A stretch of DNA of 12,207 nt, taken from assembly GCA_910585935.1 (NCBI GenBank), contig CAJUHN010000101.1, forward strand, positions 1-12,207, in the 5' to 3' direction. How positions within the stretch are numbered: the stretch's first letter is position 1; each line of letters begins with the position of its first letter. The notes below the pieces were generated by a model that was not told the origin of the DNA, did no database searches, and was given only the letters and a program-made list of their open reading frames with translations. The DNA is from an uncultured Lachnospiraceae bacterium (GTDB taxonomy: Bacteria; Bacillota; Clostridia; Lachnospirales; Lachnospiraceae). The translations under genes were made by a program, and so were the position numbers. Of this stretch, positions 5,353 to 12,207 are shown in pieces.

Positions 5353-6345
5353 ATGAATTTAAAAGGAAGAGATTTTTTAACATTAAAGGATTATACTCCA
5401 GAAGAGATTACATATCTTTTGGATTTAGCGGCAGATTTAAAAGAAAAAAAGAAAAAAGGAATTTTAGTGGATACTTTGCGTGGGAAAAATATAGCCCTGA
5501 TCTTTGAGAAGACTTCTACAAGAACTCGTTGTGCTTTTGAGGTGGCTGCACATGATTTGGGTTTGGGAACGACTTATTTAGAGCCTACTACCTCACAGAT
5601 AGGGAAAAAAGAGAGTATTGCGGATACTGCTAGAGTGTTGGGAGGAATGTATGAGGGGATTGAATATCGTGGATATGGGCAGGAGATTGTGGAAGAGATA
5701 GCCAAATATGCCGATGTGCCAGTGTGGAATGGTTTGACAAATGAGTATCATCCTACACAGATGTTAGCTGATCTGTTGACGATAAGAGAGAAGTTTGGAC
5801 ATTTGAAGGGACTGCATTTCACTTATATGGGAGATGCTCGCTATAATATGGGGAATTCTTTGATGGTGGCGTGTGCTAAAATGGGGATGCATTTTACGGC
5901 TGCTGCTCCTAATTCTTATTTTCCGAATAAGGATTTAGTGGCTTATTGTGAGGGAATTGCAAAGGAAACAGGTGCTACTATCACGTTGACAGAGGATGCG
6001 AAAGAAGCGGCGAGGGGAGCAGATGTTTTATATACAGATGTATGGGTATCTATGGGAGAGCCAGATGATGTATGGGAAAGCCGTATTAAAGAACTCACTC
6101 CTTATCGAATCACAAAGGAATTGATGTCGTTTGCTAATCCAAAAGCTATTTTTATGCACTGTCTTCCTGCTTTTCATGATTTAAAGACAAAGATAGGAGA
6201 AGAGATTTATCGTAAATTTGGTCTGACAGAAATGGAAGTGACAGATGAAGTTTTTGAATCAGAACAGTCTGTGGTGTTTGAGGAAGCAGAAAACAGAATG
6301 CACACGATTAAAGCAGTAATAGCGGCTACTTTAGGAGCGCGATAG
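5353..6345 (+). CDS. argF: Ornithine carbamoyltransferase
   Basis: Joins carbamoyl phosphate and ornithine to give citrulline and phosphate, in arginine synthesis or, run backward, in the arginine deiminase pathway. The 330-residue length is normal. The carbamoyl-phosphate loop STRTR is at 55-59, HPTQ at 133-136, the ornithine-loop residues DVWVSMGE at 229-236, and HCLP with the active-site Cys at 269-272. The N-terminal carbamoyl-phosphate domain and C-terminal ornithine domain are both complete. No arcA or arcC (deiminase pathway) and no other arg genes are nearby, so the anabolic (argF) or catabolic (arcB) role is undecided; argF is the default label. An AGGAGG site lies just before the ATG. 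The next gene begins 1 bp after the stop, suggesting an operon with the genes downstream. Confidence 0.95.
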   Translation: MNLKGRDFLTLKDYTPEEITYLLDLAADLKEKKKKGILVDTLRGKNIALIFEKTSTRTRCAFEVAAHDLGLGTTYLEPTTSQIGKKESIADTARVLGGMYEGIEYRGYGQEIVEEIAKYADVPVWNGLTNEYHPTQMLADLLTIREKFGHLKGLHFTYMGDARYNMGNSLMVACAKMGMHFTAAAPNSYFPNKDLVAYCEGIAKETGATITLTEDAKEAARGADVLYTDVWVSMGEPDDVWESRIKELTPYRITKELMSFANPKAIFMHCLPAFHDLKTKIGEEIYRKFGLTEMEVTDEVFESEQSVVFEEAENRMHTIKAVIAATLGAR

Positions 6346-6346
6346 A

Positions 6347-6640
6347 ATGTATAGAAATGGAATGAGAAGAGATAGATTCCGTCAGGGAAATTGGATATTA
6401 GAAATTTTAAATTTAGTGTTGAGTATTATTACTATTTTATTGGGGATTTTTATACTTTTAAATATCAATACAATGAAGCAATGGCTTGCGGCTTTATTTT
6501 TAGCGGGTGCGATTGTGAATTTATTAAATTCTATGCAGTCTTTTTACTATGGAAAAAGAGTGAGAGGAATGGGATTTTTAATCACGAGTTTTTTGATATT
6601 TGCATTTGGAGTGGCAAGTTATATCACGCTTTGGGTATAG
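6347..6640 (+). CDS. Small three-helix membrane protein of unknown function
   Basis: 97 residues. A basic N terminus (RRDRFRQ) leads into three hydrophobic segments at about 17-40, 44-61 and 74-96, separated by a short tyrosine- and Arg/Lys-containing loop (67-73), as expected for an integral inner-membrane protein. No catalytic motif and no family recognised. The ATG is 1 bp past the argF stop, with AGGAG inside the end of argF about 9 bp upstream, so translation is probably coupled to argF. birA follows 26 bp later. Composition and position favour a real gene over a chance frame, but its job is unknown. Confidence 0.75.
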   Translation: MYRNGMRRDRFRQGNWILEILNLVLSIITILLGIFILLNINTMKQWLAALFLAGAIVNLLNSMQSFYYGKRVRGMGFLITSFLIFAFGVASYITLWV

Positions 6641-6666
6641 GAAATGGGGCTAATGGAAAGAAAGAG

Positions 6667-7647
6667 ATGAAGACAGAGATTTTACAGATTTTGAGAACTA
6701 CAGAGGATTATGTATCGGGACAGGAGTTATGTGACAGACTAGGTGTGTCTAGAACGGCTGTTTGGAAGACGATGAATAAATTAAAGGAAGAAGGATATGA
6801 GATTGAGGCGATACAGAATAAGGGGTATCATTTGCTCTCTTATCCTGATGTTGTTACAGAAAGTGAGATAAAAAGCCGTCTGGAAGCAGAATGGGCGGGG
6901 AATAGCATTGTATATGCAGAAGTGGTTGATTCTACGAATAATCTGGCGAAAAGGCTTGGAGAAGAAGGGAAGGCTCATGGAACTTTAGCGATTGCTGAGA
7001 AGCAAACGGCAGGGAAGGGAAGAAGGGGGAGGAGTTGGAGCGCTCCTCCTAGATTGGGTGTTTGGATGAGTTTGTTGCTCAGACCGAATTTAAAGCCTTC
7101 TTGTGCTTCTATGTTGACGTTAGTTTCTGGACTTTCTGTGACAAGAGCGATAGAAGAAGTAACAGGTTTGAAAATGCAGATTAAATGGCCCAATGATATT
7201 GTTTATGAAGGAAAGAAAATTTGTGGGATTTTGACGGAAATGAGTGCGGAGATGGAAGGGATTCATTATGTTGTAGTGGGGATCGGCATCAATGTGAATA
7301 TAGAGGAATTTCCAGAAGAATTAAAACAAAAGGCTACTTCACTGAAGATCATCTGTGGGAAGAAGATAGATCGTGTGGCGATTGTGACCGCATTTTTAAA
7401 ATATTTTGAAAGTGATTATTCTAAGTTTTTAAAGACAGAGGATTTAGAATTATTAAAGATGGATTATGAATATAGATTAGTTAATCTCAATCAAAAGGTG
7501 AATATATTAGATGGCAAGAAGGAATATACAGGGACAGCTATCGGCATTGAAAAAGATGGAGGACTTTTGGTAGAAAAAGAGGATAAAAATGTGGTGGCTG
7601 TAACTTCAGGAGAAGTTTCTGTGAGAGGAGTATATGGATATGTCTGA
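6667..7647 (+). CDS. birA: Bifunctional biotin-[acetyl-CoA-carboxylase] ligase / biotin repressor
   Basis: Makes biotinyl-5'-AMP from biotin and ATP and transfers biotin to a lysine on carboxylase carrier proteins; the N-terminal DNA-binding domain lets the family repress biotin genes. 326 residues: winged helix about 1-60 (SGQELCDRLGVSRTAVWKTM at 17-36), catalytic domain with DSTN at 88-91, biotin/ATP loop GKGRRGRSW at 116-124, KWPNDI at 173-178 with the conserved Lys, and GILTE at 187-191, then an SH3-like C-terminal domain about 275-322. The open frame extends further upstream to 6391, but that part lies inside the preceding membrane-protein gene in another frame. ATG 6667 gives a normal family N terminus and has a modest purine-rich site (GGAAAG). 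No biotin operator or biotin synthesis gene is visible here. The next gene overlaps its end by 14 bp. Confidence 0.94.
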   Translation: MKTEILQILRTTEDYVSGQELCDRLGVSRTAVWKTMNKLKEEGYEIEAIQNKGYHLLSYPDVVTESEIKSRLEAEWAGNSIVYAEVVDSTNNLAKRLGEEGKAHGTLAIAEKQTAGKGRRGRSWSAPPRLGVWMSLLLRPNLKPSCASMLTLVSGLSVTRAIEEVTGLKMQIKWPNDIVYEGKKICGILTEMSAEMEGIHYVVVGIGINVNIEEFPEELKQKATSLKIICGKKIDRVAIVTAFLKYFESDYSKFLKTEDLELLKMDYEYRLVNLNQKVNILDGKKEYTGTAIGIEKDGGLLVEKEDKNVVAVTSGEVSVRGVYGYV

Positions 7648-7975
7648 AGAGCAAAAGGTAGTATTGTGTTGTGCTAATTTTTATGAAAGGAAGTATTATC
7701 TGAATCCTGCATTTGAAAAACTCCCACAGAGCATAAAAGAAGAATTAAAGATTATGTGTGTGCTGTTTACTGAAGATGTGGGTGGTATTTTGGTCTTGGA
7801 ATATAAAGAGGATGGAACGCTTTGTTTTCGAGTGGAAACAGAAGAGATGGATATTTTATATGATGAGATTGGAAGTGGGCTTAAAATAAGACAGATTCAG
7901 CAGGAGAAAAGGCAATTATTAGAAGAATTAGAATTATTCTACAAGGTATTTTTTTTAAAACAGAAGATAGAATAA
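7634..7975 (+). CDS. Small conserved protein, possibly DUF6145 family
   Basis: 113 residues, soluble, acidic, with Cys pairs near the N terminus (VLCCANFYERKYYLNP) and a predicted helical, probably coiled-coil C terminus rich in Glu, Gln and Lys (about 84-112). No catalytic motif seen. Start ATG 7634 follows AGGAG inside the end of birA and overlaps birA by 14 bp; an in-frame ATG at 7640 is an alternative. I recall short proteins of this kind (DUF6145) beside birA and coaX in Lachnospiraceae, but I could not confirm the family. Position between two cofactor genes makes a role in that pathway possible but unproven. Confidence 0.75.
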   Translation: MDMSEEQKVVLCCANFYERKYYLNPAFEKLPQSIKEELKIMCVLFTEDVGGILVLEYKEDGTLCFRVETEEMDILYDEIGSGLKIRQIQQEKRQLLEELELFYKVFFLKQKIE

Positions 7976-8038
7976 ACAATAGCCAAAGAATATTTTTGGG
8001 TGAGAGATGAGAAAAAGAGAAAGAGAAATGGAGATGCC

Positions 8039-8812
8039 ATGTTATTAGTTGTTGATGTAGGAAATACCAATATCACAGGAGGAATTTTTGAAGAGGAAGA
8101 ATTAAAAGGAAGCTTTCGGATGACAACGAAAATTCCCAGAACTTCTGACGAATATGGGATTTTATTATGTAGTATGTTAGAGTATAGAGGGATAGCGATA
8201 GAAGAGATAGAAGCGGTGATGATCGCTTCTGTTGTGCCTGCTATTATGCATTCTTTTATCAATGGAGTCAAGAAATATTTAAAGATTGTGCCGCTGGAAG
8301 TAAAACCCGGAACAAAAACAGGGATTAAGATTATGACTGCAAATCCATATGAGATAGGAGCGGATAGAATCGTAGATGCGGTGGGAGCGTTTGAGCTGTA
8401 TGGAGGACCTGTTATTGTTATTGATTTTGGGACAGCCACTACGTATGATGTTATTTTAAAAGATGGAACTTTTACAGCAGGGATCACAGCACCGGGGATT
8501 CGCATCAGTGCGAAAGCTTTGTGGGAAGATGCGGCGAAATTGCCAGAGATAGAGATTAAAAAACCAGAATCTATTTTGGCGAAAGAAACTATCAGCAGTA
8601 TGCAGGCTGGATTAGTATATGGATATATTGGTCAGACGGAATATATTATTGATAAAATTAAAGAAGAGCTTCATATGCCAGATATAAAAACAGTGGCGAC
8701 AGGCGGATTGGGAAAAATTATTGCAGATGAAACAAAGAAAATAGATATTTATGATGTGAATCTGACTCTGACGGGACTTCGACTTATTTATCAGAAGTGT
8801 AAAAAGAGGTGA
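8039..8812 (+). CDS. coaX: Type III pantothenate kinase
   Basis: Phosphorylates pantothenate to 4'-phosphopantothenate, the first step of coenzyme A synthesis. This form belongs to the acetate/sugar kinase fold; the family is known to resist CoA feedback and to need a monovalent cation. 257 residues, the usual length. DVGNTN at 6-11 is the phosphate loop; NPYEIGADR at 102-110 carries the catalytic Asp109; DFGTATTYD at 129-137 and AGITAPG at 147-153 complete the active site. ATG 8039 puts DVGNTN at the normal distance from the N terminus and has GGAG 5 bp upstream. A GTG at 8000 would add 13 mostly basic residues and is not favoured. dusB starts 3 bp after its stop. Confidence 0.95.
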   Translation: MLLVVDVGNTNITGGIFEEEELKGSFRMTTKIPRTSDEYGILLCSMLEYRGIAIEEIEAVMIASVVPAIMHSFINGVKKYLKIVPLEVKPGTKTGIKIMTANPYEIGADRIVDAVGAFELYGGPVIVIDFGTATTYDVILKDGTFTAGITAPGIRISAKALWEDAAKLPEIEIKKPESILAKETISSMQAGLVYGYIGQTEYIIDKIKEELHMPDIKTVATGGLGKIIADETKKIDIYDVNLTLTGLRLIYQKCKKR

Positions 8813-8815
8813 GAG

Positions 8816-9811
8816 ATGGAACGAAAGAAGCTTCAGATAGGGAATGTGACTTTAGAGAATAATTTGGTTTTAGCGCCTATGGCGGGAGTGACAGATTTGG
8901 CTTTTCGTCTACTTTGTAAGGAACAGGGGTGTGGATTATTGTATACTGAAATGGTGAGTGCAAAGGCTATTCAGTATAAGAATAAAAATACTTTTGCGTT
9001 ATTAGAGATAGATCCAAAAGAGCATCCGGTGGTGCTGCAGTTATTTGGGTCTGATCCGGAAATTATGAGTGAAACAGTGAAACAGTTAGAGGAAGGACCA
9101 TATGATATATTTGATATCAATATGGGATGTCCTGTTCCAAAGGTAGTGAATAATCAAGAAGGTTCTGCTTTGATGAAAAATCCGAAGTTAGCAGAGAAGA
9201 TCGTGAGTGCTATGGTAAAAGCGGTGAAGAAGCCTATTACGGTGAAGATAAGAAAAGGTTTTTCTAGAGAAAGTGTGAATGCAGTGGAGATGGCAAAGAT
9301 TTTGGAAGGAGCAGGAGCTGCGGCAGTCGCAATACATGGCAGAACGAGGGAGGAATATTATTCCGGAAAGGCGGATTGGGAGATAATCAGACAGATAAAA
9401 GAGGCAGTATCTATTCCTGTGATAGGGAATGGGGATATTGTTTCACCTGAAGCTGTAGAGGAGATGGTTAAAAGAACGGGGTGTGATGCGGTAATGATAG
9501 GCAGAGGGGCGAGGGGAAATCCTTGGATTTTTAAGCAGATCATGGAGTATCGGGAAACTGGACATTATCAAAAGAAGCCATCGGCTTTGCAGGTGAGGGA
9601 TATGGTGTTAAAACATGCAAAATGGCAGTTAGATTATAAGGGGGAGTATATCGGGATTCGAGAGATGAGAAAACATGTCGCTTGGTATACAGCAGGTTAT
9701 CCTTATTCTGCTACTTTGCGCAATAAGGTAAATGAGATAGAAAATATAAAAGAATTAGAAGCATTGATGGATGAATTTGTGAAGACGGCAGAAGGGAAAG
9801 AAGATATTTAG
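8816..9811 (+). CDS. dusB: tRNA-dihydrouridine synthase (DusB type)
   Basis: FMN- and NADPH-dependent reduction of uridine to dihydrouridine in tRNA. 331 residues. TIM-barrel motifs in order: LAPMAGVTD at 19-27 (FMN), TEMVSAKA at 44-51, NMGCPVPKV at 102-110 with catalytic Cys105, KIRKGF at 144-149, HGRTREEYYSG at 174-184, IGNGDI at 203-208 and GRGARGNPWIF at 229-239 (phosphate grip of FMN). A helical RNA-binding tail follows. The gene starts 3 bp after coaX, with GAGGTGAG overlapping the coaX stop. No clear terminator was found in the 255 bp after it. The coaX-dusB pairing is probably simple co-transcription. Confidence 0.94.
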   Translation: MERKKLQIGNVTLENNLVLAPMAGVTDLAFRLLCKEQGCGLLYTEMVSAKAIQYKNKNTFALLEIDPKEHPVVLQLFGSDPEIMSETVKQLEEGPYDIFDINMGCPVPKVVNNQEGSALMKNPKLAEKIVSAMVKAVKKPITVKIRKGFSRESVNAVEMAKILEGAGAAAVAIHGRTREEYYSGKADWEIIRQIKEAVSIPVIGNGDIVSPEAVEEMVKRTGCDAVMIGRGARGNPWIFKQIMEYRETGHYQKKPSALQVRDMVLKHAKWQLDYKGEYIGIREMRKHVAWYTAGYPYSATLRNKVNEIENIKELEALMDEFVKTAEGKEDI

Positions 9812-9959
9812 GATTCTTAAGATGTTTTAGAATATTGAGAAATAGGATGGCATATATTGGATAAGGATGAAAAGGAAGATATTAAAGGTTCACTGTAAAC
9901 TAGCAATAAAAGGTCTGGATTGTATGTAATGGAAGATGTGAAAAAGACTTCTTATTTCC

Positions 9960-9988
9960 TTGACATGAATAGGGATATCGTTTATAAT
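9960..9988 (+). promoter_or_regulatory. Consensus sigma-A promoter for greA-lysS
   Basis: Perfect TTGACA (9960-9965) and TATAAT (9983-9988) with a 17-bp spacer. Transcription would start near 9995, about 70 bases before greA. Confidence 0.88.
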
Positions 9989-10066
9989 ACTTTGAATGTA
10001 ATGTCGGGAGAAAAGGTTAAAAAATTATCATTTTAAATATTTAGGAAGAAGGAAGGAAGTATTAAA

Positions 10067-10549
10067 ATGGCTGAAAAGAAAAACATTTTAACTTATGCGG
10101 GATTGAAACAATTAGAGGAAGAACTTCAAGATTTAAAGGTTGTAAAGAGAAAAGAAGTTGCTCAAAAGATAAAAGAGGCGAGAGAGCAGGGAGACTTATC
10201 TGAGAATGCAGAATATGATGCTGCAAAGGATGAGCAGAGAGATATTGAAACTAGAATTGAAGAGTTAGAGAAGATTTTAAAGAATGCAGAAGTAGTAGTA
10301 GAAGATGAAATAGATTTGGATAAAATTAATATAGGCTGTAAGGTGAAAGTTTATGATTGTGAATTTGAAGAAGAGTTAGAATTTCAAATTGTGGGTTCTA
10401 CAGAGGCAAATAGCTTACAGGGAAAGATTTCTAATGAATCTCCAGTGGGACAGGCTTTAATAGGCAAAAAGATGGGAGATTTAGTGGATGTGGAGTTGAT
10501 AAATGGAACAGCTCAATATCGTGTGATGGATATTCAAAGAGTGATATAA
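10067..10549 (+). CDS. greA: Transcription elongation factor GreA
   Basis: Enters the RNA polymerase secondary channel and stimulates cleavage of backtracked transcripts so that elongation resumes. 160 residues, the usual size. The N-terminal coiled-coil finger (about 1-75) carries the tip motif QGDLSENAEYDAAKDEQ at 41-57, with Asp43 and Glu46 as the acidic residues that position the catalytic metal. The C-terminal FKBP-like domain (about 80-160) includes ESPVGQALIGKKMGD. The ATG follows GGAAGGAAG. It is first in a two-gene unit with lysS, 27 bp upstream of it, an order I recall as common in Clostridia. Confidence 0.97.
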   Translation: MAEKKNILTYAGLKQLEEELQDLKVVKRKEVAQKIKEAREQGDLSENAEYDAAKDEQRDIETRIEELEKILKNAEVVVEDEIDLDKINIGCKVKVYDCEFEEELEFQIVGSTEANSLQGKISNESPVGQALIGKKMGDLVDVELINGTAQYRVMDIQRVI

Positions 10550-10576
10550 AAAATAAGCCACAAAGGAGTGAAAAAA

Positions 10577-12076
10577 ATGGCACAACAGCAGCAAAATGAA
10601 GAACAGGATATTAATCAGCTTTTAAAGGTGCGCAGGGAGAAATTAGCTACACTGCAGGAAGGCGGAAAAAATCCTTATGAAATTATGAAATATGATGTGA
10701 CACATCACAGTAAAGAGATTATTGAAAATTTTGAGGAATTTGATAAGAAAAATGTTTCTATAGCAGGAAGAATGATGTCAAAGCGTGTGATGGGGAAGGC
10801 TTCTTTTTGTCATATACAGGATCTAGAGGGAAGAATCCAATGTTATGTGGCACGAGATAATATTGGAGAAGAAGCTTATGCAGAGTTTAAGAAATATGAT
10901 GTGGGTGATATTGTAGGAGTGAAAGGAGAGGTATTTCAGACAAAAACAGGAGAAACTTCTATTCATACAACGGAAATTACATTACTTTCTAAAAGTTTAC
11001 AAGTACTTCCAGAGAAATTTCATGGTCTTACGAATACAGATTTAAGATATCGTCAGAGATATGTGGATTTGATTATGAATCAGGAAGTGAAAGATACTTT
11101 TGTAAAGCGTTCCAAAATTATCAGTGAGATACGTAAATATTTGGATTCCCGCCATTTCATAGAAGTAGAAACGCCTGTTTTAGTGCCAAATGCAGGAGGC
11201 GCTGCTGCAAGACCATTTGATACTCACTATAACGCTTTAGATGAAGATGTACATTTAAGGATCTCATTGGAACTCTATTTGAAGAGATTGATTGTAGGCG
11301 GTTTGGAGAGAGTGTATGAGATCGGAAGGGTATTTAGAAATGAAGGATTGTCTGTCCGACATAATCCAGAGTTTACATTGTTAGAATTATATCAAGCCTA
11401 TACAGATTATCATGGCATGATGAATTTAGCAGAGGATTTATATCGTACAGTGGCACAAAATGTATTAGGAACTATGGTTATTTCTTATGAAGGAGTGGAA
11501 ATTGATCTATCTAAACCATTTGAGCGCTTGACGATGGTAGAGGCGGTGAAGAAATATACAGGGATTGATTTCAATGAGATTAAGACAGAACAAGAAGCGA
11601 AGGCTTTAGCAGATGAGCATCATGTGAAATATGAAGATAGACATAAAAAGGGAGATATTTTGAATCTTTTATTTGAAGAGTTTGTAGAGGAGAAATTGGT
11701 ACAGCCTACTTTTATTATGGATCATCCAGTGGAAATCTCTCCTCTTGCGAAGAGAAAACCAGAGAATTCAGAGTATACAGAGAGATTTGAACTTTTTATT
11801 ACATGTAGGGAGATGGCAAATGCATTTTCTGAATTGAATGATCCGATTGACCAGAGAAAGAGATTTGAGGCACAAGAAGAATTAAAACGCCAGGGAGATG
11901 AAGAGGCAAATAGTGTGGACGAAGACTTTTTAAATGCATTAGAACATGGTATGCCTCCTACAGGCGGGATCGGGATCGGAATTGATAGAATGGTGATGTT
12001 ACTTACAGATTCGGCTGCAATTCGAGATGTATTGTTGTTCCCGACAATGAAAACGCTTGGCGGAAAAGACCAGTAA
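10577..12076 (+). CDS. lysS: Lysyl-tRNA synthetase, class II
   Basis: Charges tRNA-Lys with lysine using ATP; cytoplasmic homodimer. 499 residues, normal for the bacterial enzyme. The OB-fold anticodon-binding domain covers about 60-140 (VSIAGRMMSKRVMGKASF). Class II motif 1 lies around 174-204 (VETPVLVP), motif 2 around 245-270 (YEIGRVFRNEGLSVRHNPEF) and motif 3 near the C terminus (GIGIGIDRMVMLL). ATG 10577 is chosen because AAGGAG lies 8 bp upstream; the in-frame GTG at 10568 overlaps that ribosome site. Co-transcribed with greA. No terminator is apparent before the window ends. Confidence 0.97.
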   Translation: MAQQQQNEEQDINQLLKVRREKLATLQEGGKNPYEIMKYDVTHHSKEIIENFEEFDKKNVSIAGRMMSKRVMGKASFCHIQDLEGRIQCYVARDNIGEEAYAEFKKYDVGDIVGVKGEVFQTKTGETSIHTTEITLLSKSLQVLPEKFHGLTNTDLRYRQRYVDLIMNQEVKDTFVKRSKIISEIRKYLDSRHFIEVETPVLVPNAGGAAARPFDTHYNALDEDVHLRISLELYLKRLIVGGLERVYEIGRVFRNEGLSVRHNPEFTLLELYQAYTDYHGMMNLAEDLYRTVAQNVLGTMVISYEGVEIDLSKPFERLTMVEAVKKYTGIDFNEIKTEQEAKALADEHHVKYEDRHKKGDILNLLFEEFVEEKLVQPTFIMDHPVEISPLAKRKPENSEYTERFELFITCREMANAFSELNDPIDQRKRFEAQEELKRQGDEEANSVDEDFLNALEHGMPPTGGIGIGIDRMVMLLTDSAAIRDVLLFPTMKTLGGKDQ

Positions 12077-12109
12077 AATCAAGGGTTTGCGGTACTTGAA
12101 CTTGTAAAC

Positions 12110-12137
12110 TACAACAAATTTACAACAATTTTACAAC
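12110..12137. repeat. Three TACAAC units at 11-bp spacing after lysS
   Basis: TACAAC begins at 12110, 12121 and 12132, exactly one helical turn apart, with AT-rich spacers, in TACAACAAATT / TACAACAATTT / TACAACGCATA. Just upstream TTGTA (12103-12107) is an inverted partner of TACAA, and TCAAG (12079-12083) / CTTGA (12095-12099) flank a GGGTTTGCGGTA segment. Such phased direct repeats next to the 3' end of a housekeeping gene resemble arm-type sites of a tyrosine integrase or another cooperative protein-binding site. Any integrase would lie beyond the window; the function is inferred. Confidence 0.5.
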
Positions 12138-12207
12138 GCATATTGAAGAATAATGAGCGTTAATGAATAGTTGTACTCATAAATCCAATTCAATATTTTG
12201 TACGATA

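Noticed and set aside
6391..6666. Upstream in-frame extension of birA by 92 codons
   Set aside because: It reads out of frame through the membrane-protein gene. ATG 6667 gives the normal BirA winged-helix N terminus.
8000..8038. GTG start adding 13 residues to CoaX
   Set aside because: The extension is lysine/arginine-rich and not family-like. ATG 8039 has a GGAG site and places DVGNTN correctly.
7939..8505. Minus-strand frame of 188 codons opposite coaX
   Set aside because: It is a shadow of coaX and shows no motif; coaX on the plus strand has all family motifs.
10568..10576. GTG start adding three residues to LysS
   Set aside because: The GTG overlaps the AAGGAG ribosome site that serves ATG 10577.

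Overview
The window is about 12.2 kb of low-GC Firmicute chromosome. Gene content and style point to a gut-type Clostridium relative, most likely family Lachnospiraceae. Reasons: AT-rich codon use, purine-rich Shine-Dalgarno sites (AGGAGG, AAGGAG), sigma-A promoters, an SH3/SleB-type cell-wall hydrolase, and the tight cluster birA / small unknown / coaX / dusB followed by greA-lysS. The family assignment is inference; no rRNA gene is present to settle it.

Layout. 1-439: the 3' half of a structured repeat (element A), then a second, weaker repeat type ending in a large hairpin with a T-run, then pfkA. 440-2190: pfkA and an rRNA/tRNA 2'-O-methyltransferase, overlapping by 4 bp. 2191-2804: a full structured repeat (element B) 5 bp after the methyltransferase stop, then a strong promoter and a long leader that partly resembles the ydaO (c-di-AMP) riboswitch. 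2805-4118: a membrane-anchored SH3-SH3-SleB cell-wall hydrolase with its own terminator. 4171-5352: 1.2 kb without a convincing gene, carrying structured repeats C (+) and D (-) in inverted orientation. 5353-9811: one dense same-strand cluster, namely ornithine carbamoyltransferase, a small membrane protein, birA, a small unknown, coaX and dusB. 9960-12076: a consensus promoter, then greA and lysS. After lysS there are three TACAAC units at an exact 11-bp period, like protein- or integrase-binding iterons.

The protein genes are conventional housekeeping: glycolysis, RNA modification, cofactor metabolism (biotin attachment, CoA synthesis), arginine/ornithine metabolism, transcript cleavage and lysyl-tRNA synthesis. 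The noteworthy part is the structured repeat of about 165 nt. Its roughly 112-nt core is nearly identical in C and D, yet the two outer arms differ completely from copy to copy while staying complementary to each other within each copy. That pattern (conserved core, interchangeable but self-pairing arms, conserved short flanks) is not expected from simple copying and drift. It suggests either a structured RNA under strong pairing selection or a mobile or gene-converted core. No associated transposase, nuclease or reverse transcriptase is in the window.
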